DNA from: Brachionus manjavacas
Lineage: Eukaryota > Rotifera > Eurotatoria > Ploima > Brachionidae
Direction of reading: 5' to 3'
NCBI GenBank assembly: GCA_019054805.1
Contig: JAHQIY010000004.1
Span: 7,944,501-8,008,500, forward strand
Length of the DNA stretch: 64,000 nt
The notes beneath the pieces are model-generated. The model made no database searches, was not told the origin of the DNA, and was given only the letters and a program-made list of their open reading frames with translations. The position numbers and the translations under genes were made by a program. Shown here piece after piece: positions 45,333-56,340 of the stretch (position 1 is the stretch's first letter; each line of letters starts with the position of its first letter).

Positions 45333-47503
45333 TTAAAAAAAATTATGAAATTTAAAAAAAGATTTTTTTTTAAATTTATACATTTTCAAAAATTTGGCCT
45401 AAATAGAGAATTGGGTTATCTATTGCCTCGAGTATATTAGATTTTTATCTAACAACAAATGATAGTATTTGAAATAATATTAAACAAAAGTTTAGCTTTA
45501 AAATTTACAAGACGAAATAGATTGATTGATTATTTTATTTACTAATTTATAAAATTGAAAAATCAAAGAAATTTTAAAATCGTCTGAAATAAAATTAAAA
45601 ATAGTTTTTTTAAAAATTTATTTATTTGAAGCATTATTCGTTTGTCTTTTTAAAATTAAATTTTTTTAAATGATTTTCTGTTTTTATTGCTTTGGAATAA
45701 AAATATACAGTTAAACTAACCTTATGCTTTGTATAGAAACGCATTATATTATTTTTAGAATTAGTAGTAGTAGAAGTAGTAGTAGAAGTAGAAGTAGTAG
45801 TAGAAAAGAGTCTTTTTTAAGGCATAGCAAAAAAAATTCTACTTCATTTAAATTTTTTTATTTTTTTCATGTTATAAATAATAATAATTTCAACCCTAGT
45901 GGCTAGAAATTGTTTTTAAACTACTGCAAGTATTTTTAAAAAAATATCTATAAAAAAACAAAATTTTTGACACAAGAATTATTTTCAAAATTAAATTAAG
46001 CATTTTTAAAATCAAATTCTATTATTTTAGATTTGAAACTTTAAAAAACTCGATGATTATTTGAATCAGTAAACAATTTAGTTCAATTCAAAAAATTGAA
46101 CTGTGAGATCAAAATTTTAAATTTTTTTTCGGATTTAAAAATATTTTTATATTGAAAAATGTTTTTAATAAAGAAATAGTATTTTTATCTCTAAACAATC
46201 TTTTTTTATAAATTTGAATTTAATTTATATTGACATAAGTAAATTTATACAGATCAAGTGAAAAAAAGGATAGGTGAATCTTTAAAAAAAAATAATAGCC
46301 TAAAACCATAAGCTAAAACCGACTAACAGTAGAGCAAACTTTTGCTAGCTATGGAAAAAACTAGATCATTGAAATAATCATAGTAACTAAAAAAATTAGA
46401 TGAATGATGATACTCATGACGATGAAGTTGACAGCGAAAATACTGAAAGAGAGCTAAGTTTAAATTAGCTGATGCTATAAATCGAGTTATATCGAGTGTC
46501 AAGAAAAGGCGCCCGAAGAAGTTAAAAGTTAATAAAATTAAGTAAATAATTTAGGAAACTTGAAGTTCATGATCATAATCAAATGATCAAAATTTAATTG
46601 ATTAAAATCTTTATATTAATGATAAAATTAGATTTTTTTAATATTTTTGATTTTTTTTTTCATATTATTTTCTATCTAATTATTGATTAAACAAATAATG
46701 TTTAATAATTATTGTCATTTTTTATTAAAAAATTGAAAAAAAATACCTTTTATTTAAATCAAAAACGAAAAATTTTGATTCAAAATTTACATTTGGTCAT
46801 GAACTTCAATTTGCCAATAATTTAATGTTAAATCAAAGCAATTTTTATGAGAATTTTGATTGCATTTTAGATATTGTAATTTTTAAATTCAAAGATAATC
46901 AAATTTGGACGTTTAGTTTTTATCTTTATTTTTTAAGATAAAGTTTAGATCTACTTATGTTTTCAATTCTATTGTTCGAGTAAATTTCTATTTAAGTTTC
47001 GTTAAATCTAACTCAAAATATTAACGTTTTCAAACAAAAATGAATAATTAAATAAAAAAGTTTAATTTTGTTTTATTTCAGTTTATTTTCATTAATAAAA
47101 TTTTGGAATAAGACAAAAAAATTAGTTTTTTAATAAAATTTTTTTTACAATAAACCTAGTAAGGCAAAAACTTTTTTCAAAATTTTTATTTCAATAAGTA
47201 CTAAATCATTTTTAAGATGAGATGAATGAAAAATGCGAAATTTTATAAAGATTAATTTTTAACAATTTATAACTTGCGAAATATTAATTTGATAAAAGAT
47301 CAGATCAAATAATTTTCCCTGATAAAAAAAAAAACTTTCTAAAAAGAGTTGATTTTTAAAAAATAAAAAAGATTTATGAAATGTTAAAATTTGAGAACTT
47401 TTTTATGTATGACATTTTTCCATTAAATTTATTTAGAACTAAAGAAACAAATTGAAAAAAAACTCACAAATTAACGATTAACCAGGTTTGAAAAAATATG
47501 AAA
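45333..47503. other. Intergenic region with microsatellite and a short relic frame
   Basis: About 2.2 kb, A/T-rich. It contains an AGT/AGA microsatellite (45762-45804). Near 46399-46545 there are two short adjoining + strand pieces, acidic MNDDTHDDEVDSENTERE then, one frame over, basic KFKLADAINRVISSVKKRRP, which may be a broken gene fragment. Confidence 0.4.
45762..45804 (+). repeat. (AGT)n/(AGA) trinucleotide microsatellite
   Basis: AGT units interspersed with AGA. On the - strand this is ACT-rich, like the (TAC)n tail of the element at 17738-18011, so it could be a leftover tail; no attached element was recognised. Confidence 0.7.
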
Positions 47504-48559
47504 TCAACTAAGAGAATTAATTTGGAAAGCTTTAGTAACATGCTCAAAAGTAATGTAAGATATACTAGCTGCAGGACCGATTTTTAGTATATGCAAAAAA
47601 AATCCTCTGTAAACACCGGGTAAACCATCTTGTTTCCACACTTGCATTAATAAACTTAGAGTTTTCTCACATGGATTTCGGTTTGACTGTAGACGAGTTC
47701 TTGCAAAGAGCAATGGATACACAATTAAATTTCCAAAACATGACGAAAAGTTGCCAAGAATGAGTTTTTCGACGATATTTGGCTCATTTTTTTGCCTGGC
47801 ATTACTATAGACTTTTTTCAGGGTCTCATAGGTTGCTAGATCAATACCAGTGCTGGGCACTATTGCAACAGAGTTGGCAATGAGACCGCGATAGAACGAG
47901 CGTAAGCCATACTTTGCATAAGTTTTGTATATACAATCACAAATCGAATTGTATTCGCCGGTTGTCCCCAAATTCATGAGTGTTTTGACTGTCTTAAGGG
48001 GGTACAGAATCAACGTAGAGACAAATCCGGCAGCACTGCCGCATAAAAATTTTTCTTTAAATGAAACAGACGCTTTGTCCTTGTTCAGAAGTTGCTTAAA
48101 CTTTTCATATGCAGCAAAGCGAAATGCGCTCTCTGGTGCAGTTTTGACTACGTTCACAAAGTTTCCTCTCCACAAACCAGTCCATTTCCCTTCATTTAGC
48201 ATCCAAGTCCAAACTTTTCTCAAGCTTAGCTCTCCATGTTTTCGGTCGACACTTTCGACTTGGTAAACTGTACGCAGTCTGTCTATAGGCGCCGTTCTAT
48301 TCAGAAAAAATTTAAAATAATTTAGGAAAAAATTTAATTTTTCTTCTTTTTAAAAAAAATTTATTTACAATGTTCTAGAAATTGCACCACTCGCCGCACC
48401 GGCGCCAAACTCGATCAGAAAACGAAATTTTTTTTCACTTTCAAAATCTTTCAGTTTCGGAATAGCCAAAGGCAACGAGGAAGTTGAATTTTTTCTTTGT
48501 CTGCTTTTGACTATTTCATTTACTAAAAAGGCACTTTTACTTTTGGCCGAAGGCTGCAT
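47504..48559 (-). CDS. Mitochondrial carrier, SCaMC/ATP-Mg-Pi carrier-like (SLC25)
   Basis: Inner-membrane solute carrier with three repeats of about 100 residues. Two exons (48559 to about 48372 and about 48300 to 47504) join to read SGAISRTLTAPIDRLRTVYQ. Repeat 1: APIDRLR, then GKWTGLWRGNFVNVVKTAPE and AFRFAAYEKFK. Repeat 2: SAAGFVSTLILYPLKTVKTL, GLRSFYRGLIANSVAIVPST and GIDLATYETLK. Repeat 3: NLIVYPLLFARTRLQ and GLPGVYRGFFLHILKIGPAA, then the end FQINSLS. TAPE, GIDLATYE and YPLLFARTR place it nearest the SLC25A23/24/25/41 group. The N-terminus has only about 45 extra residues and no EF-hands, as in the short SLC25A41 type. The second PxD/ExxK/R signature reads PLKTVK, lacking the acidic residue. 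No frame break was seen. Confidence 0.87.
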
Positions 48560-50290
48560 GCCTTAAATCTTAAGCTAATGTTGAAATCATAAACTTGATT
48601 TATAAAAATAATCGAATTTCAGAGCTTTTTCTATCCTCAGACACTCCTTTTTAAAAATATTTAATGAATCAAATAATTATGAAATTCTCTTTTATTTCAA
48701 TCATTTATTCATTATTTTTTTTCAAACACTAGACTCTTTTATGAATGCTTTGTTAAAACGATACAACAAACATTTCATAATTTCAAATAAGAAAGTTTCT
48801 AAAAAAAATTTGAACCAAAAAAAAGATAGTTTAACTAACAAAATTATGCCTTTGAAATAGAATTGGTGTGAATAAAATTTTTTTTATGATTAAATGTTAG
48901 CTAAGTTTTGGAACTTAATAGAACACCACGTTTTTATTGATCAGAACCCTCAAAGGTTCACTGTTGGTATAGATTTTTGGTTAAACCTGCATAAATTTTT
49001 CAAATTTACCGAAATGAACTCATTGTAAAACTAGACTAAAAATTTTAAATTACAAAATTGTGATTTTTTTTTCAGTACTTAGTTTCTTTTAATTAAAACA
49101 AAAATGTTTAGAGATTAAACTTTAAAAATGTGATCAAAAATTTTATCAAGTAATCAGTCTGAATTAAAACACGCAAAAAAATTTTTTTGTGTTTTTTTGT
49201 CATTTAAGATGTTATAATGCGTCTTTTTAAATGAAAATGTTAATTTTGCTTTTTTTGGTCCCTTTTATTGTATTTTTCATTTCATTAATTTTCTGTACTT
49301 TATCCTAGAAATATAAACTTCAAAAGTTGGATAATTTTTACATAGGAAATTTATAATTAGAATCTCATAAATAAAAACTTTAAAAATAATTAAGAAAAAC
49401 ATTAAAAAAAACAGCTTTATTTAATTAAGCATTTTGAACATTTTTCATTTATTAAGCTTTAAAAAACTAATCCGGGTCAAAATTGTTTGCGACATAAATG
49501 CATATGAAATTAAAATTCCTAAAATTATATACAAAACTTCAACTAGATATTAATCTCTACTCGTTAAAATTTTTGATTCAAATTAGAAAAAAGGAATTTT
49601 GATGAAAAGTTTGAAAAAATTTCTTTTCAAATTTTGACATTTCTATAGGGTCTTTTAAGAAGAATTAAATCTTTATTTTTTTTTTCATGCTAGTTCAAAA
49701 AAAAAGAAATATATTTTTGTTCTGATTCAAAATCTGTATCTGATGAAGGGGTATTGTAGCGATTCACCTGATGCAGGCATTAGCACTGTTTTTTTTTCGG
49801 GTAACAAACCTTTTACCTATTTGATCAATTTTATGGGATAAAAATCCATCGGGTTTGAGTTGGTATTTTGAAAAAATTTGCTAAAATACTACTGAGTCTG
49901 GTCCGATACCGGAAAAAAAATAGAGTGGGTTCGGGATCGGGTCTGAATGTGAGTAACAAACCCAATTCTAACCCAAACCTGATACTCAAAAAAAAATCTG
50001 GGTTCTTATCTCTGTGTTGATGAAACCTAAAAACCTCGCGAAATTTCCGAAACCTTCAGAAAAAGTTAAATTCAACTAGAGGATGTATATAGAAGAAATT
50101 CAGAATATATACAGCTTCAGGTCCATGTCTTATTTATGAAAAAAATCCAAAAATACAAAGGAAATAAGATAAAAATCAAAACTGAATGCATTTTTTTTTA
50201 TTTTATTTTTAATTTTTTATTGATTAACAACTACATTTTATTATTAAACTGTTTTAGTTTATAATTCTATCAAAATTTTGACGATACTCT
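48560..50290. other. Intergenic A/T-rich region
   Basis: About 1.7 kb upstream of the carrier gene. No coding potential was found. It includes the GGGTTC-type patch annotated separately. Confidence 0.45.
49745..50035 (+). repeat. Degenerate GGGTTC/GGGTCT repeat patch
   Basis: GC-richer stretch with CGGGTAACAAACC, CGGGTTTGAGTTGG, GTCCGATACCGG, GGGTTCGGGATCGGGTCTG and then the opposite strand sense (AACCCAATTCTAACCCAAACC). G-rich and C-rich halves face each other, so a foldback is possible. It resembles diffuse GGGT(T/C) repeats seen in many genomes. Confidence 0.5.
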
Positions 50291-50324
50291 TAATACCAGA
50301 AGCACCAACGAGTCAAAATGACTC
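50291..50324 (+). repeat. Solo end of the MITE family
   Basis: CCAGAAGCACCAACGAGTCA and the following AAATGACTC match the terminal inverted repeat and inner palindrome of the element at 50782-51200. A second solo end on the other strand lies at 51208-51226 (TTTTGGTGCTTCTATTGTT). Confidence 0.6.
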
Positions 50325-50781
50325 TTTTTCGATTTTTGGCCGCTAAAATCTAAGTCAATTTTTGCTATTTGAGCATAATTTTTGTTTTCAACATTAAAAT
50401 AAGAATAACTTTCATAATTAACTAAATTCAAATAAAAAAAATATTTCCTTTTATACAAAATCAAGTATATGTTATCGTTTTTTTTGATAATACGTAAATA
50501 TCGATAATTACGTTACAAGACGTAAATTTTGAAATAAATAAAATTATCAATTTTTCCTGTTTTTTCTATTATTCTCGTAATTAACCGAAAATGCGCCAAC
50601 TTGACATGCAAGTTTATAAAAAGTTTTTTTTTTTTTTGATATTTACAGTTGCATCAGTAAATATCAAAACTTCCTTAGTAAAATATGATAATAAGAAAAA
50701 ATGAATATTTTTTTCAAGATTTACTAATGGATCAGTTTATTTTGATATTTACGTTTTATCAAAATTTACTATTACATATAT

Positions 50782-51200
50782 ACTACTAGAAGCACCAAAA
50801 AGAGTCATTTTGACTCGTTTTTTAATTAAAATTTTGAATTTATCTACAAAATCAATGGATGAGTCATAAAATATTTATAAAAAGTATACGAATCTTTAAA
50901 AAACTGACTCAAATCCTAATACTTGAACGAAGATAAGCAAATTTAAAAAATGCAAAAATTATAGTTTGCGTATTTTACATGAAAGACGAAATTATTTCAA
51001 AAAGGAATTGATTCAAAAAGGAATGAATTCATTAGAAGATAAAATTTTTGCCAGATACTTTTTTTTAGCCAAATTTTTATTTTTACTCAATTAAAAGTAA
51101 GTTTTGAATAGATTTATCCCAATAATAAATTATTATCCATTTTATCCATCAGATTCCATTAAAACAAGTCATTTTGACCCGTTTTGGTGCTTCTAGTAGT
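50782..51200. mobile_element. MITE-like nonautonomous DNA transposon (419 bp)
   Basis: ACTACTAGAAGCACCAAAA (50782-50800) is the exact reverse complement of 51182-51200, giving perfect 19-base terminal inverted repeats. Just inside, GAGTCATTTTGACTC on the left and AAGTCATTTTGACCCG on the right form subterminal palindromes. There is no coding sequence inside. I could not identify a clear target-site duplication, so the superfamily is undetermined. Confidence 0.7.
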
Positions 51201-51850
51201 TAAAAATTTTGGTGCTTCTATTGTTAAAAAATGCTGTAGAATAGAATTCGATTAACTGCTGTCTGCGAAATGGGCAGTTCTAAAATTGAAAAATTTTAGT
51301 TATTTTAGAAATCAAGAATATTTCACAGCAATCGCTGACATAATCAAAAATAAGAATGCTTATGTAGTTATTTAACTTTATTTTTACCAAAAGATTGATT
51401 TGATGAAACAAATCGGAAACCTGTAAAAACACATCCTATATTTTTTGACTCAAATTCCCACCCGGCCGTATCTCTAAAAATAAATTTTAACTAGAGCCTC
51501 AAAAAAAGAGCTAATCGAAAAAAATTTTTACTTTTGTAAATTTACAATATATAACGTAAAATTCAGTGAATTTCCTATTTTTACGAAAATATCGTAAATT
51601 ACTAAATCCGGAACACCACTGTAATATTTAATAAATCTGATTTAAATTAAATTCAATTTAATTTAATGAAATCTCAAATGACAAAAAACAACCTTCTATA
51701 ATTTTGTATGAAAAATTTTAAAAGAAGAATATTTTTCTCAATCATTCTAAAAAGCGTGATAACAAAAATATTTTTTTCTTATGTTTATTTAATTTCAGTT
51801 TAAAAATACAGTACAAAAAATCAAAAATTTTAAATAAAATTATTTAATTG
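51201..51850. other. A/T-rich spacer
   Basis: Begins with the inverted solo MITE end (51208-51226). Beyond that nothing is recognised. Confidence 0.4.
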
Positions 51851-51859
51851 TAACACTTC

Positions 51860-52082
51860 TTATACGTCGCTCTTGCAGAGTTGGTAGACACAAGACTGCA
51901 TATAAAAGATGTGGTCTTAGAAGTTTTGAAAGTCTCAGTAGTCCACTACCCGAATTTACTTCTGAACTTTTACTGAATCGACCTCGGTTAACCAGTTCAA
52001 GAACCGCTACGATGCCTACAAATCAGCCTGTACTTCAAAACTGGTTGACGTCTCACCTATCTTTATATACAATCTTGTAACT
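51860..52082 (+). other. Open frame relic with normal codon complexity
   Basis: About 72 codons without ATG, reading RRSCRVGRHKTAYKRCGLRS, FESLSSPLPEF, NRPRLTSSRTATMPTN and QNWLTSHLSLYTIL before TAA. Base composition is far richer in G/C than the surroundings, so it is a relic of a gene or mobile element. I do not recognise the protein. A 30-base piece recurs inverted near 41630. Confidence 0.4.
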
Positions 52083-52227
52083 ATTTATTCGAAATTTTTT
52101 ATCTATATTTAAAATTGTAACTATTTTTTTTGCCAAAAAAATTAGTTTCTGGGTTTATTAATTTCGGTTTGCATCAAATACTTTTTAAAGAGTAAAAACT
52201 TTTTTCAACTTTTTTCATCTTATTAAA

Positions 52228-52505
52228 TCAGGTGAACAGAGCTACAGGAATTCTCGGCCAGTTGAAAAGATCATTTAAATATTGGACCATAGATACCTGC
52301 AGGACCCTCTATTGTACCTACATAAGACCCCACCTAGAATATGCCGCTGTTGTCTGTCTTTTCGGATGCAGGAGGCAAGAATCGACAAATTTATTTCACC
52401 AATCTTTGCACCAACTTTATAAGTGCCGACCAAAATATATGTTTTTGGACGACAGAATTCAAACAATTTTATCTAATTACAGAAAAGAAAATATCTAAGA
52501 AACTC
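52228..52505 (+). mobile_element. Non-LTR reverse transcriptase thumb fragment
   Basis: VNRATGILGQLKRSFKYWTI then TYIRPHLEYAAVV is the thumb region following the catalytic palm of LINE reverse transcriptases. The - strand LINE at 57457-58410 has the parallel NGVLAQLKNAFKFW and VRPHLEYCTAAW. A frameshift follows; the residual frames (CTNFISADQ, LDDRIQTILSNYR) belong to the same decaying element. Confidence 0.7.
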
Positions 52506-53089
52506 TTCTTAATTTATCGCTAATAATCAAATATTAATTTAATTATCTCATATTTTATTCACTTATAAATACTTAATTAATTTTTTTTAAATAAATACAT
52601 TTAGCTTTTTGATATTAGCGATTTTATTTTCACTTTAGATAGCTGTATCCCTTTCAAATGTCTCATGGCGTTAACTATAAAAAATAGTAACTGTATAAAT
52701 TAAATGGCGTTTAGTGTTATACAAGTTACGAATTTCCATGAAATCTTTTTTTTTTATTTTAGAAAAATATAATAAGTGATTAAACAAAAAATGATATCTT
52801 AATTATATTTTAATTTAACTTTCAAGAGCATAATTATTTTCATTTTAAGTTTGTAATGTAAAAAAAAATTTACGGCCAAATATTTGATTATTTATTTAAA
52901 TAGTTTAGGGAATACCCCAGGCAGCTCAGAATGGATCAGAGTCCTTCTTATCAGCCTAGCGATTGAATAAAAACATTAAAAATTAAAAAGATAAATGTCT
53001 AAGAATAAAAATTGAAAATAAATATTGACTAGTTTTTGGTAAATAATGAAATAATTGCATAATTATCTTCGAAAGTCCTGTAAAATAAA

Positions 53090-53400
53090 ATTGAACTTTT
53101 CAAAAAGTGTATAAAATTTTTGATTCAAATCTAGTGTAGTGGAAAAGTACTCCTTTAAGTCACTGTTAAATTGTTGATGCTCAATTCGTTCATGGAAAAA
53201 ACTGTGTAAAATACGTTCGGATCTTGTAGCTAACATGTCGAGTTTTAAATGCTGGTGAATTTTGGTTATTCTTGTCTTGATCGGAAAATACTTTATGTGC
53301 CTTGATATTTTGTTCTGTAGTTTTTGTAGATTAAGGCTTATTTTTTGGGGAGAGCATGAAATCGGAATAAATAAAAATTCACGGACTGTATTTTTATTTG
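53090..53400 (-). mobile_element. Non-LTR ORF2 C-terminal fragment
   Basis: The - strand gives VREFLFIPISCSPQKISLNL, LQNKISRHIKYFPIKTRITK, IHQHLKLDMLATRSERILHS and FFHERIEHQQFNSDLKEY without a stop. The pattern of LQNKI.RHIKYFPIKT and IHQHL matches the C-terminal domain of LINE reverse transcriptases. No catalytic part is adjacent. Confidence 0.6.
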
Positions 53401-54584
53401 ATGGCCAATTAATTATAATTTACAGGCAAAAATAAATTGATTGCTTTTACCTGGCCGTGAGTTTTACCTGGACAAAAACTGATGGACTATAGTCCGTAGA
53501 CGTGACAAGTCCAGATTACGCGTATCTTGCCAAAAAATTGGTAATTCTTGCTATTTTTTTTTGATTTTTAATAAATTTGTATAACTTTTTTTATTTATTT
53601 TTTAAAAATATTTTGATTTATTACAATATTTTTTTTAAAGTTTACTCTAAATGTTTATTTTAAACTAAGGAGCCAAAATTTAATTGTTGAATTAGTCAAA
53701 TTAGTCAAGTTATAAAATTTTTTTCAGATATTTAAAGAGAACATGGACAAAAAATTTAAAATCAGATTTAGACGACTTTTTAATTTCATTTTCATATGCA
53801 AATATAGGAAAATACTTTATTTTACGTAAAGTAATTTTACGTAAAATTACACAGTTTTCAAATTTCTGTAAGAACCATCTTAAGATAAAAGCACTGTATC
53901 TTCAAATTAAAATAACAAATATTAGAAAGCTTCATAATTTTTCTAAATTCCATTCCTTTGGAATAAAGAACGCAATTTTGGGTACTTTTAAATCCTAGAT
54001 GTGTTTAATTCAATAAAATAAATAACTAAAAATAAATTTTTTAAAATCGACCCATTTTTGGTGGGTTAACCGACCTATACCTTGGTACGTTTATAACGGG
54101 CTTTTTGGCCCGTTTAATAACCGTTTAATTTTTTCCGTTTCGGGGAATGATTGTGGCGACATTGTTAAAGTTTGTAAGATATTTAAAAACTAAATATTTT
54201 TTAATAAATTTCTAAACCCGCACGCCAACATTGGGACGGTTTCTTAGCCACCCGTTCAAATTTAAATGGTTACATTATATTCTAATAATTTTCTTCATTT
54301 AAAGATCAGAAAAAACATTCTAATATTTATTTTGCTTTAAATTCATTAATTGAAATTTTTAAAAATATAATATATGACTACAATGAAATTATATTATTCG
54401 TTCTTTTAATATCAAAGTTTTTGGTCATGCTCTAGTTTTTATTCAGAACTTGGCCACTTTAACATTAGCACTGATAAATAAATTCTTAAAAAAATATCCA
54501 AATGGAATCATTCAAAATAATGAAATTTTTTAAGTTGATTTTAAAATTTTAGAATTAAAAAAAGATAATTTAAGAAGATTAAAA
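53401..54584. other. Intergenic region with a GC-richer hairpin
   Basis: Mostly A/T runs. A GC-richer block (about 54045-54250) includes the hairpin ACGGGC-TTTTTG-GCCCGT (54096-54113) followed by TTAATAACCG. It may be another element 3' end, though no clear tail follows. The remainder lies upstream of the 379-residue gene. Confidence 0.4.
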
Positions 54585-55724
54585 ATGCACCAAAAAAAAT
54601 TTATTTCGGTTCAAAATTATATTACAGTTTTTTTTTATTTAATATTAACGATAGCAATTTTTCTGCTCGATCAACTTTTAATCGACAAAATATTCGATAG
54701 TGGATCAATAGCTATGAAAACTTATAGCAATTACCTTCCATACTTTAACATGCATCTCCCTATTTTTCTCATCGGGTTTCTCAATATTTTTTTAGTAGCA
54801 TTTGTTGCATTTATATCGGGAATGAATGATGTAAAGTTCTTAGCATTTTACATGTGTGCCATAGCAATACTTTTTACCGGAATTCCCAAAGAGACACTGA
54901 CAATTAAATTATTTTCATGCTTCAATTCTCTTTTTTACCACATAGCTCAAGTAAGAGCAAGTTTGACAATTATTTCAGCAACATTGATTGTTTTTTATCA
55001 AGTAAGATTATTTTTAACAGATGAGCCACCAACTAGAAAAATCATTAAAATAGCAAAAATCAGCACAATAATACTAACTATTCTGGCATCAATAGTTATT
55101 GTTACCCTAAACTATTATTTACTTATAAATTTAAATACTTCATTCGAAAAAGAAATTAATAGTCGAACAGTTAAAATGGGATTTTTCAATGAAACTGAAA
55201 TCAATTTAATTGAAAAAAGACAATTTATCAAAGATCCCAACTATTCTGATCGTTTTATTGGCACATTGAATGATGTTTTAAAATGTCGAGATCCTGAAAT
55301 TAGCGGAAACCATTGTTCAGCTGAAAGCTTTGTTTTTTATCATTCGGAATCCAAAAATAAAAACAAAAACTGCAGCACAGCAGATACAGCGTCTTTTACT
55401 GATTGTTTTGATGCATATAGGACCTTAATATACTTAAAGCGAAGAGATAGTAAATCTTATCCTTCATATAACTGTGCAGTGATGAAAGACAGCTCAACAT
55501 GTTCTCTAGGATGCCCTGGTTTCAAAAATAGAAAACTGTATCTAGTCCAAGAGTTTGATGATAAAGTTGAATTAGCGTGGAATGGATTTTCGAGATGTGA
55601 AGTAAATGAACCAAGCGTTATTATAAAAGAAGATGCTGAATGGAACATTTGTCAGAAAAAAAATCTTTCTCAAACAAAATCAATCATAAATTTTTTATTC
55701 AATTTAATTCACAATATTAAATAA
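54585..55724 (+). CDS. Unknown multi-pass membrane protein with Cys-rich C-terminal domain, intronless
   Basis: A single uninterrupted frame of 379 residues; I do not recognise the family. There are about five hydrophobic segments: ITVFFYLILTIAIFLLDQLL (residues about 13-32), LPIFLIGFLNIFLVAFVAFI, FLAFYMCAIAILFTG, LTIISATLIVFYQVRLFL and STIILTILASIVIVTLNYYL (about 160-180). A hydrophilic C-terminal half of roughly 190 residues follows. It is rich in cysteines (CRDPEISGNHCS, CSTADTASFTDCFDAY, CAVMKDSSTCSLGC) and NxS/T sites, suggesting a disulfide-bonded extracellular domain. Codon use resembles the real genes of the window. The overall plan recalls tetraspanin-like or receptor-like proteins but no diagnostic motif (such as CCG) is present. 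The next feature downstream is an unrelated retroelement 64 bases after the stop. Confidence 0.75.
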   Translation: MHQKKFISVQNYITVFFYLILTIAIFLLDQLLIDKIFDSGSIAMKTYSNYLPYFNMHLPIFLIGFLNIFLVAFVAFISGMNDVKFLAFYMCAIAILFTGIPKETLTIKLFSCFNSLFYHIAQVRASLTIISATLIVFYQVRLFLTDEPPTRKIIKIAKISTIILTILASIVIVTLNYYLLINLNTSFEKEINSRTVKMGFFNETEINLIEKRQFIKDPNYSDRFIGTLNDVLKCRDPEISGNHCSAESFVFYHSESKNKNKNCSTADTASFTDCFDAYRTLIYLKRRDSKSYPSYNCAVMKDSSTCSLGCPGFKNRKLYLVQEFDDKVELAWNGFSRCEVNEPSVIIKEDAEWNICQKKNLSQTKSIINFLFNLIHNIK

Positions 55725-55787
55725 ATTTTTTTTTAATTTTTGAGATCTTTTAAGTAAAAAAAACATTTTTTTCGTCTAGGCATATAA

Positions 55788-56340
55788 ATGAGATACACAG
55801 AGATTAAGAATAGACTTGCTAAAGCAAAGACTGCCTTCGCTAGACTCAAACCAGCATGGAAGTCAACCAGCTACAGTAAGGAAACAAAACTTAAACTATA
55901 CAACAGTGTAGTAAAAGCAACACTGATGAATGAAGTGAATGTTGGGGGATGTGCGAGTCTGACAGGAAAAGTCTTAACACCTTCCACACGGGAAGCCTGC
56001 GGAGGATTCTCGGGATACACTGGCCTGAGACATTGTCGAATGCTGACCTATACAGAAGAACAAATCCAGAGCCATTAAGTCAATACATTAAGAACAAAAG
56101 GCTGCGATGGCTCGGGCATGTACTTAGAATGAAAGAAACATGGATACCAAAAAGAGCCCTTCAATGGACATCTCAAGGGCGACGTAAGGCAGGACGATCA
56201 GCAGTAACATGGAGGTCAACAATCACGAAAGAACGCTTCGAAATGGGAATGACTTGGGGAGAAGCTAGGGTAAAGGCAAAAGATCGACTTGAGTGAAAAT
56301 CAAAAGTAATGACCCTATGCTCCACAAGGAGTGAATAAGG
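55788..56340 (+). mobile_element. RTE-like non-LTR retrotransposon C-terminal fragment
   Basis: Better-preserved relative of the fragment at 20400-21180. It reads RYTEIKNRLAKAKTAFARLK, PAWKSTSYSKETKLKLYNSV and, after a frameshift near 55945, TFHTGSLRRILGIHWPETLS, IKNKRLRWLGHVLRMKETW and IPKRALQWTSQGRRKAGRSA, then VTWRSTITKERFEMGMTWGE and ARVKAKDRLE. TGA then interrupts KSKVMTLCSTRSE. RRLRWLGHVLRM and the GRxxxTWRRT-like pattern are hallmarks of RTE-type C-terminal domains. Truncated at the 5' side. Confidence 0.8.

Noticed and set aside
45724..45906. Ser/Arg-rich frame resembling an SR protein
   Set aside because: It is simply the translation of the AGT/AGA microsatellite, followed by low-complexity A/T sequence.
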